DNA of 64,000 nucleotides from Rhodococcoides corynebacterioides NBRC 14404 (GCF_001894765.1 NZ_BCWV01000007.1:1-64000); one strand, 5' to 3'. Shown: positions 51,379 through 60,607, counted from the stretch's first letter. Made by a program: numbers and translations. Notes: generated by a model not told the origin, from the letters alone.

Positions 51379-53589
51379 TCACGGCGAGCCTGTCTCGACC
51401 GCCTCGGGTCGGACGTCGGGTGTCGCTCGACGCCGTCGCACGCTCCACAGGACCGAGTGGGCCAGTGCCAGGAGGACGCCGGCTGCCGCGGCGCTCACGC
51501 CGAGGCTCTGACCCGGCGGGGTGTACGCGAGATCGACGGTCGATCCGTTCGCAGAAGCGGCGGGCAGATCGATCTGCAGCAGCCCACCGGAGGTGGCGTC
51601 CACCTCGACGGGTCGCCCGTCGACCGTCGCGGACCAGCCCGGCCACGCCAGCATTGCGAACGTGACCGCGCCGGATCCGCTGTAGCGCAAGCTCTCTCGG
51701 GTGGGCGACGTCGTCACGTCGTCCTGCACCTCGAGTCCTGCGGCCGTCGCCGACACACGCCCGTCGGGGAACGGGAGGGGGGTCGTGCGCCGAGCCACGG
51801 TGACGATCGGCCCGTCGATCACGGTCCAGTCCGTCGGCGACAGTCCGTCGAAGGCACGCGGCCCGCCGTAGGGCCCGCTGTTCTGCACCACGATGGTCTG
51901 CAACCGCAAAGCGTCGATCCAGGAGACGGTCGTTCCCGGGGCGGTGCGTTCGAGCCGGTCGACGGCGTCGGAACACTGGACCCCGCCGTAGTAGTTGAGG
52001 CAGAGGGCCTCCACGAAGTCGGCGTAACTGATGCCGGCGTAACTGTTGACCGCGTCGACCCCTGCCGCCTGCCATTGGTTGCCGAAGACCAGGTCGCCCC
52101 ACTGCGAGCGGGGCTGGTCGAGCGGGATGTTCTCGGTGTCGGCGATCGCAAAGGTATTGCCGACGTAGCGGTCGGCGAACCGGTCCGCGGTGAAGGACGC
52201 CTGTCTCGGAAAGAACCACGGGGTCACGGTGTAATTTCCCGGGAACCACAGAGTGGTTTGCAGTGCGAGAATCGTAGCGGTTCCTGCTGCGAACACGGCG
52301 GCGTGAATCCGGGCGTCCGCGGCGCGCACGATCAGCACCAGTGCGGTCAGCACCGCCACGACGCCGAGCGCCGTCGCGTGGTAGCCGAGGTCCTCCGGAA
52401 CACTGGACCACGCGGTGTAGAACTGGAACGCCACCAGCAGGGCGGTCAGGCCCGCGCGGAGGCGGAGGCGGTCGCGTTCCAGGCCCGCACTGAGCACGAC
52501 CGCGACGACGACGATCACCGGAAGCTGCGCGTACTCGAGCAGCCTGAGTGGCCACCGAAACAGCCACAGTTGCGACGGGCCGAGCAGCAGGACGGCGTAC
52601 ACGCCGAAGAACACCACGAGCGACGACGCCCCGGCGAGCGAGGTCCGCATCGTTCGCCAGCGCATCCACGGCAGCAGCGGCACGACGAACCACGCGAGGT
52701 ACCCCACCGGCATCGTGAGGAACGGATCACCGAACGAGTCGATCATCGGCAGTCGCGTCGGATTGGACAGGTCGAGAATGTCGCCGAGGCCGGGTCGGAG
52801 CATGCCGTCGTTGGTCACGCCCGTGGCCGTTCGGACCGAGACGCCGGTCGTGAACGCGAGGGGGAGATAGACGACGATCGACATCAGGAGCGCCGACAGC
52901 CCGGTGACCACCATGGAGGACAGGGCGCGGGGGCCTCGGTGCCGGAGCAGTTCGACTCCGACGGCCAGGTAGACCACCACCACGCCGACCGCACCGTAGG
53001 GATTTCCCGTGGTCAGCGCGAGGGCGGAGAACAGGATTGCCCACAGAGGGTTGATCCGGCCGTGCGCCGACGCGCGAACGGACCAGAACACGTGCGGAAT
53101 CCAGGCGAAGGCGATCAGGCCCGACGCCCAACTCGAGGCGTCGAAGTACAGCGTGTACGTCGCGAACGGCATTACGTAGCCGGCGGTGAACGCCATCGGC
53201 CGCGATGCACCGAACTGCCTGGCCAGTACGTACGTTCCCACCGCCAGCACGGCGAGGAAGAACATCTTCACGAGCGTGATGCCGACTGCGAGATTGGGGA
53301 CCAGGGCGATCACCACGGCGGCCGCGAGCAGCACGGGGTTGTAGATCCCGTAGAGGGCCTCGGCCGTGACGTTGCCGCCCGCCCACATCTCCGGGACCAG
53401 GGCGGGCCACCGGCCGTCGAGCAGCTCCTGTCCGATCACCCGCCAGCCCGGGGTGAAGGCGGCCGCACTGTCGTCCCAGTAGAAGAACCAGCGGTCGTAT
53501 AGGAGGGGAATGGCGGCAGTGACGACGACCGCGACCGCGAGGAGGGCGGCCGGGCCGACACGTCCGGCCAGCGCAGGAGGGTGTTGCAC
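51379..53589 (-). CDS. Large YfhO-like polytopic membrane protein
   Basis: This 736-residue protein has about 12-14 hydrophobic segments and a C-terminal soluble domain. The first outer loop YDRWFFYWDDSAAAFTPGWRVIG has an Asp pair as expected of GT-C proteins. The end of the protein (AWPGWSATVDGRPVEV ... LLQIDLPA, then a last TM helix and RRRR) resembles YfhO/GT-C membrane proteins implicated in glycosylation of wall polymers. The substrate is not known. AAGGTGA precedes the GTG start. It is divergent from the GT2 gene over 103 nt. Confidence 0.72.
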   Translation of the reverse strand: MQHPPALAGRVGPAALLAVAVVVTAAIPLLYDRWFFYWDDSAAAFTPGWRVIGQELLDGRWPALVPEMWAGGNVTAEALYGIYNPVLLAAAVVIALVPNLAVGITLVKMFFLAVLAVGTYVLARQFGASRPMAFTAGYVMPFATYTLYFDASSWASGLIAFAWIPHVFWSVRASAHGRINPLWAILFSALALTTGNPYGAVGVVVVYLAVGVELLRHRGPRALSSMVVTGLSALLMSIVVYLPLAFTTGVSVRTATGVTNDGMLRPGLGDILDLSNPTRLPMIDSFGDPFLTMPVGYLAWFVVPLLPWMRWRTMRTSLAGASSLVVFFGVYAVLLLGPSQLWLFRWPLRLLEYAQLPVIVVVAVVLSAGLERDRLRLRAGLTALLVAFQFYTAWSSVPEDLGYHATALGVVAVLTALVLIVRAADARIHAAVFAAGTATILALQTTLWFPGNYTVTPWFFPRQASFTADRFADRYVGNTFAIADTENIPLDQPRSQWGDLVFGNQWQAAGVDAVNSYAGISYADFVEALCLNYYGGVQCSDAVDRLERTAPGTTVSWIDALRLQTIVVQNSGPYGGPRAFDGLSPTDWTVIDGPIVTVARRTTPLPFPDGRVSATAAGLEVQDDVTTSPTRESLRYSGSGAVTFAMLAWPGWSATVDGRPVEVDATSGGLLQIDLPAASANGSTVDLAYTPPGQSLGVSAAAAGVLLALAHSVLWSVRRRRATPDVRPEAVETGSP

Positions 53590-53692
53590 GACTCACCTTC
53601 GTCGGTTCGGAGGCGAGCAATGGTTCGACTCGCTCAATGCAGCGTAGTGTTCCTCCGCGTCACACCGCCGTCGACCACGAAAGGCCCCCGTC

Positions 53693-54481
53693 GTGCCCAC
53701 TGACTCGCCCTCGCGCGACGGTGCCGGGGCGGTGGAACTGTCCGTCGTCATCCCGGCGCACAACTCCGCGGCCGTCATCGAGTCGACCGTGACGGCGTTC
53801 GCGGACCATCTCGTCGACCGAATCGCGGAGATCGTGGTCGTCGAGAACGGGTCGACCGACGATACGTCGGCGATCTGCGACCGACTCGAACGGGATTGGG
53901 ACGCGGAACGGACAGCACTGAGAGTGCTGCACAGCGACAAGGGCATGGGAAATGCCCTCCGCCTCGGAATCCTGCGTTCTCGAGGCGACAGGGTGCTGCT
54001 CACTGCCGACGATCTGCCCTTCGGATTCGACGACCTGGCGGGCGCAGACGAGCACGCACGTCGGTCGGCAGTGCAGGCGCCCGTCTACATCGGTTCGAAG
54101 TCGCACCCGCGATCGGAGGTCGAACGGGGCGTTCTTCGGGCGGCGATGACTCTGGGTTTCGCCACGCTCCGCCGAGTCGTGTTGCGGACCAGAACCGGGG
54201 ACCCCCAGGGCACATTCCTGCTCGACGGGCCGATGGCGCGTGACCTCGCACCCGCGCTGACGGAACCCGGATTCTTGTTCACCACCGAACTCGACTACGC
54301 CGTGGAACTCGCCGGGATCCGCCCCGTGGAGGTTCCCGTTCGGTTGTCCGATCGGCACCACGATCAGCCCAGCCGGGTCGCGCCGGCCGACATCGTCGCG
54401 ATGGCGCGCGGACTCTGGCAGCTCCGTACGCGCCGCCGCGGGCTTCGCGAGGCCGCGGGTGCGGCGCTACGTCGGCACTGA
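53693..54481 (+). CDS. GT2-family (DPM1-like) glycosyltransferase
   Basis: This 262-residue cytosolic GT-A enzyme opens with VELSVVIPAHNSA and has VVVENGSTDDTS and DKGMGNALRLGILRSRGD. Its acidic motif, LLTADDLPFG, replaces the usual DADL of dolichyl/polyprenyl-phosphate mannose synthases. It lacks a C-terminal membrane domain. It probably charges a polyprenyl phosphate with a sugar that the membrane GT-C proteins of this island then use. GAAAGG lies about 10 nt before GTG 53693. Confidence 0.82.
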   Translation: MPTDSPSRDGAGAVELSVVIPAHNSAAVIESTVTAFADHLVDRIAEIVVVENGSTDDTSAICDRLERDWDAERTALRVLHSDKGMGNALRLGILRSRGDRVLLTADDLPFGFDDLAGADEHARRSAVQAPVYIGSKSHPRSEVERGVLRAAMTLGFATLRRVVLRTRTGDPQGTFLLDGPMARDLAPALTEPGFLFTTELDYAVELAGIRPVEVPVRLSDRHHDQPSRVAPADIVAMARGLWQLRTRRRGLREAAGAALRRH

Positions 54482-54521
54482 ACGAGCTGAGCGCTCGCCG
54501 CCGCCGCTCCGTCGCGAATGC

Positions 54522-54536
54522 GGGCCTGACAGGCCC
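54522..54536 (+). terminator. Hairpin after the GT2 gene
   Basis: GGGCCT-GAC-AGGCCC is a perfect 6-bp stem 40 nt after the GT2 stop and just before the candidate promoter of the next gene. There is no T tract. Confidence 0.4.
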
Positions 54537-54543
54537 ACATTGA

Positions 54544-54549
54544 TAGCCT
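54544..54549 (+). promoter_or_regulatory. Candidate -10 of the GlfT2-like gene
   Basis: TAGCCT fits TANNNT and would start a leader of about 70 nt ending in GGAGGG before ATG 54627. Unlike the other promoters listed, this one is not leaderless. Confidence 0.4.
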
Positions 54550-54626
54550 GACTCCGTTCGACAATCGATTGTCCGCTTCTCGTCGGGCAATGCCGAGAGA
54601 ATGCGACGCGGAGGGTGATTTCCATC

Positions 54627-56495
54627 ATGAACAGCGACGCCGTCGTTCCGACGCCGACCGGAACGATGGTGGCACAGCGGGTCTTGTTCGACGGGCCGTC
54701 ACCGCTGGTCAGCGCAGACATGTACGCCGGAATCACCAAGGGATCCGCCGAGCGTTCACGCGCAGCGGTCACGGTGGCCAAACGCAGCGTCGTCTCGACC
54801 AACAGCTATTTCGGCCGCTTTCCGGCGAGTTATTGGCAGCGGTGGACCACCGTCACCGAGGTGACGTTCGATGCACGGGTCGACGGTCGGGCGCGACTCG
54901 ACGTGGTGGCCACCGATTACCTGGGTCGCGAGCGCATCATGGACAGTCGCGCGATCAGCGACGCCGACGACCGCGTGAGCCTCACCGTGCCGACGACGCA
55001 GTTCCTCGACGGCGGGGCGCTGTTCGTGCGCATCATGACGTCGGCCGACGAGTTCGTTCTGGACGATGCGACGTGGCGGGTGGCGGCACCGGAACGGATG
55101 CGCCCCACCTCGGTGGTGGTGTGCACGTTCAACCGGGCGGACGACTGCGCTGCCACCGTGGCCGCACTGGCGGACGATCCCCTCGCCTTGCGGGACGTCG
55201 ACCACGTCTACGTCGTCGACCAAGGTACCGACCGGGTCGAGACGCGGGCGGAATTCCAGCGTGTGGCAGGCGATCTGGGAGACAAGCTGGTGTACATCAC
55301 CCAGCCGAACCTGGGCGGTGCGGGCGGGTTCACCCGCGGTCTGTACGAGGTGCAGGGCAAGGGTGGCGATCCGGCCAACGTGGTGTTCATGGACGACGAC
55401 GTGTTGTGCGAGCCGGAAGCATTCGTGCGGATGAACGCGTTCGCCAACAAGACGGTGGAGCCGGCCATCGTAGGTGCGCAGATGCTCTACCTGCTGCACC
55501 CGGATCGCGTGCACGTCGGGGCCGAGGTGGCGAACCTCCAGCGGCTCGAGGCCGGACTGCACGTCAAGGACGCGTTCGCCGACCGTAGCGTGTTGAAGAA
55601 GAAGCAGCAGGAAGTCCGCGTGGACGCGGGCTACAACGGCTGGTGGTCCTGCCTGATCCCGTCCGAGATCGTGGCGGAGGTCGGCTACCCGCTTCCCCTG
55701 TTCTTCCAATGGGACGACATCGAGTACGGCTACCGTTCGCGCGCACACGGATTCGCGACGGTCACGCTGCCCGGGGCGGCGGTCTGGCATGCCGATTTCG
55801 CCTGGAAGGACTGGGACGAGTGGCACCGCTACTTCAACCTCCGGAACGGCATGATCACGGCCGCACTGCACACCGAACTCGACGGCGTCGCGTTGGCCAA
55901 GCAGTTGCGGCGAGATCTGTTGCGGTATCTCGTGTCGATGCAGTACGGCATGGCGTACACCCTCATCAAGTCCGTCGAGGACTTCCTCGGCGGTCCGGCG
56001 CTGCTGGCGGACGGCGGCATGGAGGCCGCCGCCGCGATCCGTCGGGAACGCGCCCGCTACGGAGAGACCAAGCGGCACAACGCCAACGACGTTCCAGGGG
56101 TCCGTCCCGCGGACATGGTCATCACGCCGGCCGGACCGAATCCCAAGCCCAGCATGGAATGGGCGGTGCTGGCCAAGCGCATCGTGCAGCAGTTCCGCGG
56201 CAGGGTTCATCCCGGCCCCGTCGCCATCTCGGCCGACGACGCCCACTGGTGGCACGTCTCGCTCTTCGCTCACGCCGTCGTCACCGACCGGTCGCAGGAG
56301 GGTGTCCGCGTACGGGTACGCGACCGTCAGCGGGCGCTGGAGCTGCTGAAGCGCGGTCGCCGGGTGCTGGACCGACTGCGCAAGGAGACGCCGGCGGTGA
56401 CGCAGGCCTATCGCGCCGCGCGATCCGACCTGACGACGCGCGAGAACTGGGCCCGCCTCTACGGCCTCGACGTCCGTGAGGTCACCCGAGCCTGA
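54627..56495 (+). CDS. Second GlfT2-type galactofuranosyltransferase
   Basis: This 622-residue protein is homologous to GlfT2 along its whole length. Shared features are the N-terminal barrel domain (YFGRFPASYWQRW against YFNAFPAGYWRRW in GlfT2), VCTFNRADDC, the Asp triad D256-D258 (FMDDDV), VDAGYNGWWSCLIP, WDDIEYG (D363-D364) and H388 (VWHADF). All catalytic residues identified in GlfT2 are kept, so an active UDP-Galf transferase is expected. I chose ATG 54627 with GGAGGG upstream; GTG 54615 overlaps that site. It overlaps the end of the convergent methyltransferase gene by 14 nt. Confidence 0.9.
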   Translation: MNSDAVVPTPTGTMVAQRVLFDGPSPLVSADMYAGITKGSAERSRAAVTVAKRSVVSTNSYFGRFPASYWQRWTTVTEVTFDARVDGRARLDVVATDYLGRERIMDSRAISDADDRVSLTVPTTQFLDGGALFVRIMTSADEFVLDDATWRVAAPERMRPTSVVVCTFNRADDCAATVAALADDPLALRDVDHVYVVDQGTDRVETRAEFQRVAGDLGDKLVYITQPNLGGAGGFTRGLYEVQGKGGDPANVVFMDDDVLCEPEAFVRMNAFANKTVEPAIVGAQMLYLLHPDRVHVGAEVANLQRLEAGLHVKDAFADRSVLKKKQQEVRVDAGYNGWWSCLIPSEIVAEVGYPLPLFFQWDDIEYGYRSRAHGFATVTLPGAAVWHADFAWKDWDEWHRYFNLRNGMITAALHTELDGVALAKQLRRDLLRYLVSMQYGMAYTLIKSVEDFLGGPALLADGGMEAAAAIRRERARYGETKRHNANDVPGVRPADMVITPAGPNPKPSMEWAVLAKRIVQQFRGRVHPGPVAISADDAHWWHVSLFAHAVVTDRSQEGVRVRVRDRQRALELLKRGRRVLDRLRKETPAVTQAYRAARSDLTTRENWARLYGLDVREVTRA

Positions 56496-57297
56496 CGGCC
56501 ACCTGCTCGTTGTTCGAGGTGTAGGCGAGGTACTCGAAGTCGACGCCGGTTCGGTCGACGAACTCGGTCCACGCCCGGTACTCGTGTGCCTGCCACCCGG
56601 GGAAGTTGAAGAACTCGTCGAAGACGATCACCGTGCCCGCCCGGAGACGGGATTCGAGGCGGCGTAGCACGAAGTCGGCCGAGGAGTAGAGGTCGGCGTC
56701 GATGTGGACGAACGCCACCGGGCCGCGGTTCTTGGACAGGAACGGGCCGAGCGTCTCCTGGAACAGGCCCCGAACGAGGTGCGCTCCGGGGACCTCGGGC
56801 AGCGTGTCCTGTGCGAATGTGCCGGCCTCGAAGCCGGTACGCCAGGTCTCGGGGAGCCCCTCGAACGTGTCGAAGCCCGCCACGACACCGACGTTGGCGT
56901 TCGCGGCCCACTGCTCGGCGATGACGTTCAACGTCGTGCCCGTGGCGACCCCGAACTCGAGCGCCATGCCGTCGATCGACACGGCGTCGACGGCGTGCCG
57001 CAGGGTGGCGGTGGGGTGGGTGAACGACGGGACCTTCGGCAGGTGCTGCTCGACGAAGTCGGCACTCGACGCGGCCGCCTCGACGTCGGAGGCGAACGGC
57101 AGATCACGTCGCATCCGGAACTCGAGGGTGGACACCGATTCCTGGAGCTCGGCGATCGTGCGGGCCTGGCCCACCAGCAGATCCAGCAGCTCGCGGTGCC
57201 GACGTTCGGCGCCCTCGGTGGTCTCCGCGACCACCTCGTGCACGGCCCGCACCACCTTCGCGCGCGCCGACGACCGGATGCGCCGACCCCACCTCAT
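56482..57297 (-). CDS. TylF/MycF-like sugar O-methyltransferase
   Basis: This is a 271-residue class I SAM-dependent methyltransferase. A helical, coiled-coil-like N-terminus (about residues 10-60) precedes the catalytic domain. SAM-site motif LEFGVATGTTLNVIAE is followed by GFDTFEGLPETW. Metal-binding acidic motifs are FVHIDADLYSS and IVFDEFFNF, as in macrocin-type O-methyltransferases that act on sugars. It lies 75 nt downstream of glfT1 on the same strand, so it may methylate the galactan or an exported glycan. Its last 14 bases overlap the convergent GlfT2-like gene. Confidence 0.82.
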   Translation of the reverse strand: MRWGRRIRSSARAKVVRAVHEVVAETTEGAERRHRELLDLLVGQARTIAELQESVSTLEFRMRRDLPFASDVEAAASSADFVEQHLPKVPSFTHPTATLRHAVDAVSIDGMALEFGVATGTTLNVIAEQWAANANVGVVAGFDTFEGLPETWRTGFEAGTFAQDTLPEVPGAHLVRGLFQETLGPFLSKNRGPVAFVHIDADLYSSADFVLRRLESRLRAGTVIVFDEFFNFPGWQAHEYRAWTEFVDRTGVDFEYLAYTSNNEQVAVRLG

Positions 57298-57372
57298 CGC
57301 GGCCCCCGCACTCGTGTCATGGACACCTACCGTAGTGGACCGCCCGGTCGACCACGCGTCCGGTTCGTCGGG

Positions 57373-58260
57373 TCAGGGACGGCGGAAGCGCTCGGTCCGA
57401 CCGAGGGCGCGCAAGCGGCGCCACTCCCGGAGTCCGGCGAGGTCTCGGGTGGTGATCAGGAAGTACCACCCGAACCGAATCCATTCCTGCGGCAGCAGCT
57501 TTCGCATGCCCGGCTGGGCGAGGACGTACCCGCGGTTGCGGTAGGTGAAGTACCGCTTCACGGCGTCGTCGGGGTACTGGGTGTGCATGCGACCGCCCAG
57601 GATCGGCTTGAACTCGTCGCTGCCGTTGGGATGGAGGTACGCCGTCTGCAGGCACGTCCCGAAGCGCAGCCCGGAGCGGGTGAGGCGACGGTGCACCTCG
57701 ACCTCGTCGCCACGCACGAACAGGCGCAGATCGGGCACGCCGACGGCCTCGACGGCCGCCGCCGTGAACAGCGCCCCGTTGAACAGCGACGCGTAGGACG
57801 GGAGGAACTCCTCCGTTCCCAACTCCGACCGCCATCGCCGCCACGCCGTGCCCCGGCGCAGCGGGAAGGCCAGCCGGTCGGGCTCGTCGATGTCGCAGAC
57901 GACTGGTGAGACCTCGTCGAGCGCGAGGGTCTCCGCGCAGCGCAGCAGCGTCGCGAGCACGTCCGGACCCTCGGGCCGGCCGTCGTCGTCGGCCAACCAG
58001 ACGCGGTCGGCACCGAGGGACAGGGCGTAGAGGATGCCGAGGGCGAAGCCGCCGGCGCCGCCGAGATTGTGCTTGCTGCCGAGGTACGTCGTCGCGAGAG
58101 GTTGCGACTCGACCAACGCCCGGACGTCGTCCTCGCACGCGTTGTCGACGACGATCAGGTGGTCGAGCGGCCGCGACTGCGACGCCAGGACGGCCAGGGA
58201 CTCCGCCAACAGTGCCCGACGACGGTGGGTGACGACGACGCCGACGATCGTCTCAGGCAC
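57373..58260 (-). CDS. glfT1: Galactofuranosyltransferase GlfT1
   Basis: This 295-residue GT2 enzyme adds the first Galf residues to the decaprenyl-PP-GlcNAc-Rha linker. Motifs are VVVTHRRRALLAESL, VDNACEDD, KHNLGGAGGFALGI, the Asp triad in WLADDDGRPEG, and FVRGDEVEVHRRL. It is homologous to Rv3782 and in the same transporter operon. The GTG start overlaps the wzt stop by 8 nt with GGGGAG 4 nt upstream. Confidence 0.93.
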   Translation of the reverse strand: MPETIVGVVVTHRRRALLAESLAVLASQSRPLDHLIVVDNACEDDVRALVESQPLATTYLGSKHNLGGAGGFALGILYALSLGADRVWLADDDGRPEGPDVLATLLRCAETLALDEVSPVVCDIDEPDRLAFPLRRGTAWRRWRSELGTEEFLPSYASLFNGALFTAAAVEAVGVPDLRLFVRGDEVEVHRRLTRSGLRFGTCLQTAYLHPNGSDEFKPILGGRMHTQYPDDAVKRYFTYRNRGYVLAQPGMRKLLPQEWIRFGWYFLITTRDLAGLREWRRLRALGRTERFRRP

Positions 58261-59104
58261 CGCGCTCCCCGTCGCTCCCGGTACCGTCGCCCATTGTGCT
58301 GTCGCGCTTGCCGTCGCTCACGGCCAGTTCGCGGAGAATGTGGGCGACGTGGTCACCGGCGTCGTCACCCTCGTAGGCCCGGACCACGTCCTCGATCCCG
58401 CCCTGCTGCCGCACCTGGCCATGGTCGATCCACATGGCGGTGTCGCAGAGCTGGGCGAGGAATTCGTTGGAGTGCGAGGCGAAGACGAGGATGCCGGAGC
58501 GCTTCACCAGCTCCTGCAGCCGCGTGCGGGCCTTCTTCATGAACTCCGCGTCGACAGCGCCGATTCCCTCGTCGAGCAGCAGGATCTCGGGGTCGATGCT
58601 GGTGACCACACCCATGGCGATGCGCACGCGCATGCCGGTGGAGTAGGTGCGCAGCGGCATGTCCAGATAGTCGCCCAGCTCCGTGAACTCGGCGATCTCG
58701 TCGATCTTGGACGCCATCTGCTTCCGAGTCTGCCCGAGGAACAGCCCGCGGATGATGATGTTCTCGTAGCCCGAGATCTCGGGGTCCATGCCGACGCCGA
58801 GGTCGAAGACCGGCGCCACCCGGCCACGAACGACGGCGCTGCCCCGCGTGGGTTCGTAGATCCCCGCGAGCAGCCGCAGGAGTGTCGACTTGCCGGCGCC
58901 GTTGTGGCCGACGAGCCCCACTCGGTCGCCCTCGCGCAAGGACAGGGTGATGTCGCGCAGTGCCTCGACGACGACGACGTCACTGTCGTTGCGGCCGATC
59001 GTTCCGCCCGCCTTGCCGAGGAACGCCTTCTTCAGTGAGCGGGTCTTGGCGTCGAAGATGGGGAAGTCGACGCACGCGGAATGCGTGTCGATGCTGACGG
59101 TCAT
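58253..59104 (-). CDS. wzt: Galactan ABC exporter ATPase (Wzt/RfbE, Rv3781-like)
   Basis: This 283-residue ATPase has Walker A GHNGAGKSTLL, a Q-loop region, the ABC signature YSTGMRVRIAMGV and Walker B EILLLDEGIGAVD. It lacks the C-terminal carbohydrate-recognition domain of many Wzt proteins, as in mycobacterial RfbE. With Wzm it exports lipid-linked galactan. ATG 59104 is 15 nt after the wzm stop, with GGAG about 9 nt upstream. Confidence 0.93.
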   Translation of the reverse strand: MTVSIDTHSACVDFPIFDAKTRSLKKAFLGKAGGTIGRNDSDVVVVEALRDITLSLREGDRVGLVGHNGAGKSTLLRLLAGIYEPTRGSAVVRGRVAPVFDLGVGMDPEISGYENIIIRGLFLGQTRKQMASKIDEIAEFTELGDYLDMPLRTYSTGMRVRIAMGVVTSIDPEILLLDEGIGAVDAEFMKKARTRLQELVKRSGILVFASHSNEFLAQLCDTAMWIDHGQVRQQGGIEDVVRAYEGDDAGDHVAHILRELAVSDGKRDSTMGDGTGSDGERGA

Positions 59105-59119
59105 GGTCGCGATCTCCGA

Positions 59120-59980
59120 TCAGACCCAGTAGGGCACGCGGGCGCGGAAGGTGCGCATTGCGACCATGGTGAGAGCGATGCCGACCGCGGTGCAGCCCAG
59201 CACGATGTACCAGTGATACGCCTGCTGGTCCTCGCCGATCAACGGCGCGCGCAGGATGTCGAGGTAGTGGAACAGCGGGTTGATCTCGACCAGGCGGGCG
59301 CGTTGCGCTGCTTCACCGCCCATGGTCTGCAGGTTGGCGGTGGTCCACACGATGGGCGTCATGAAGAACAACAGCGTGACCAGGCTGCCCAGGATCGGCG
59401 CGAGGTCGCGGTACCGGGTGGCGACGATCCCGAACAGCAGGGCCACCCACACCATGTTCACGACGATGAGAAGGAACGCCGGAATGGCCGTGATGATGGT
59501 CCAGTGCAGCTCCGGCCGGAACACGGCCAACATGACGAGGTAGATCAGCAGGTTGTGCCCGAGCAGCAGCACCTGCCGCCACACCAGGCGGTAGACGTGC
59601 ACGCTGAGCGCCGAGGGCAGCTGTTTGATCAGCCCCTCGTTGGCGATGAAGACGTCCGCGCCCTCGAGGATCGACGCGCTGATGAGGTTCCAGATGATGA
59701 GGCCGACGGTGACGTGCGGCAGGAACGAGCGCAGGTCGATGTCGAGCAGCACGGAGTACAGCAGGCCCATGGCGACGGCCTGGACGCCCGTGGCGATGGT
59801 GATCCAGAAGGGGCCGATGACCGATCGGCGGTAGCGCTGCTTGATGTCCTGCCAGCCGAGGCTGAGCCACAGCTCGCGCTGACCGTAGCCCTCGCGCAGG
59901 TCACGAACCGCCCGGCGATAGGTCTGGGAGTCCGACGCGGGTTCGCCGCCGGTGTCCGAGTCGATCGCTGGTGCTACCAC
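59120..59980 (-). CDS. wzm: Galactan ABC exporter permease (Wzm/RfbD, Rv3783-like)
   Basis: This 286-residue ABC-2-type permease has six hydrophobic segments. Family blocks are WQDIKQRYRRSVIGPFWITI, PHVTVGLIIWNLIS and NPLFHYLDILRAPLIG. It is the first gene of the wzm-wzt-glfT1 set. GTG 59980 is 8 nt after a TACTCT hexamer and 18 nt after the bpa stop, so it has its own leaderless promoter besides possible read-through from bpa. Confidence 0.93.
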   Translation of the reverse strand: MVAPAIDSDTGGEPASDSQTYRRAVRDLREGYGQRELWLSLGWQDIKQRYRRSVIGPFWITIATGVQAVAMGLLYSVLLDIDLRSFLPHVTVGLIIWNLISASILEGADVFIANEGLIKQLPSALSVHVYRLVWRQVLLLGHNLLIYLVMLAVFRPELHWTIITAIPAFLLIVVNMVWVALLFGIVATRYRDLAPILGSLVTLLFFMTPIVWTTANLQTMGGEAAQRARLVEINPLFHYLDILRAPLIGEDQQAYHWYIVLGCTAVGIALTMVAMRTFRARVPYWV

Positions 59981-59988
59981 GACGGACG

Positions 59989-59994
59989 AGAGTA
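59989..59994 (-). promoter_or_regulatory. -10 element of the wzm operon (leaderless)
   Basis: TACTCT on the minus strand ends 8 nt before the wzm GTG, inside the 18-nt bpa-wzm gap. Confidence 0.6.
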
Positions 59995-59998
59995 CCCG

Positions 59999-60607
59999 TC
60001 AGAGATATTGACCGGTGCCCTGGTTGTGCTGGGCCGGACCGCCCCCACCGATGGCGACGCCGGGCGGGAGTGCCCCTTGCCGCATCTGCTCGAGCTGGGC
60101 CCGCGCTGCCATCTGCTGAGCGAACAGTGCCGTCTGGATGCCGTGGAACAACCCTTCCAGCCACCCGACGAGCTGCGCCTGTGCGATCCGCAGCTCCGCG
60201 TCCGACGGCACCGCGTCCTCGCCGAACGGGAGGGCCAGGCGCTCGAGCTCGTCCCGCAGTTCCGGCGCGAGCCCCTGCTCGAGCTCGCGGATCGACGACG
60301 TGTGGATCTCCTTGAGACGAGTGCGGCTGGCGTCGTCGAGAGGAGCGGCCCGCACCTCCTCGAGCAGCTGCTTGATCATGGTGCCGATGCGCATGACCTT
60401 GGCCGGCTGCTCGACCATGTCGGCCAGCGACTCGCTGTCGTCGTCGTCGGACGAGTCGGCTCCCGTGACGTTCGCCCGGGCCGCCGCGGCCGCCGCTTCG
60501 CGAGGGCTGAGGGCGATCGGCTGCCCATCCGGGCCGATGACGACGACGTGGTCGGACCCGTCACCGTCGGTGGAAGCGGAGGATTCCGAACCGGAAGGTG
60601 TGGTCAT
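59999..60607 (-). CDS. bpa: Bacterial proteasome activator Bpa/PafE
   Basis: This 202-residue cytosolic protein forms ATP-independent rings that open the 20S proteasome in actinobacteria (Rv3780). An acidic N-terminus precedes a four-helix core: KVMRIGTMIKQLLEEVRAAPLDDASRTRLKEIH, then SIRELEQGLAPELRDELERLALPF and AQAQLVGWLEGLFHGIQTALFAQQMAAR. The C-terminus ends in GQYL, the conserved tail that docks in proteasome pockets. It matches the position of Rv3780 between the transporter genes and the Rv3778c-like gene. Confidence 0.94.
   Translation of the reverse strand: MTTPSGSESSASTDGDGSDHVVVIGPDGQPIALSPREAAAAAARANVTGADSSDDDDSESLADMVEQPAKVMRIGTMIKQLLEEVRAAPLDDASRTRLKEIHTSSIRELEQGLAPELRDELERLALPFGEDAVPSDAELRIAQAQLVGWLEGLFHGIQTALFAQQMAARAQLEQMRQGALPPGVAIGGGGPAQHNQGTGQYL

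Noticed and set aside
51362-51382. GTGAC...GTCAC inverted repeat at the dehydrogenase/YfhO-like convergence
   Set aside because: Five-base stem with an 11-base loop and no T tract; likely chance.
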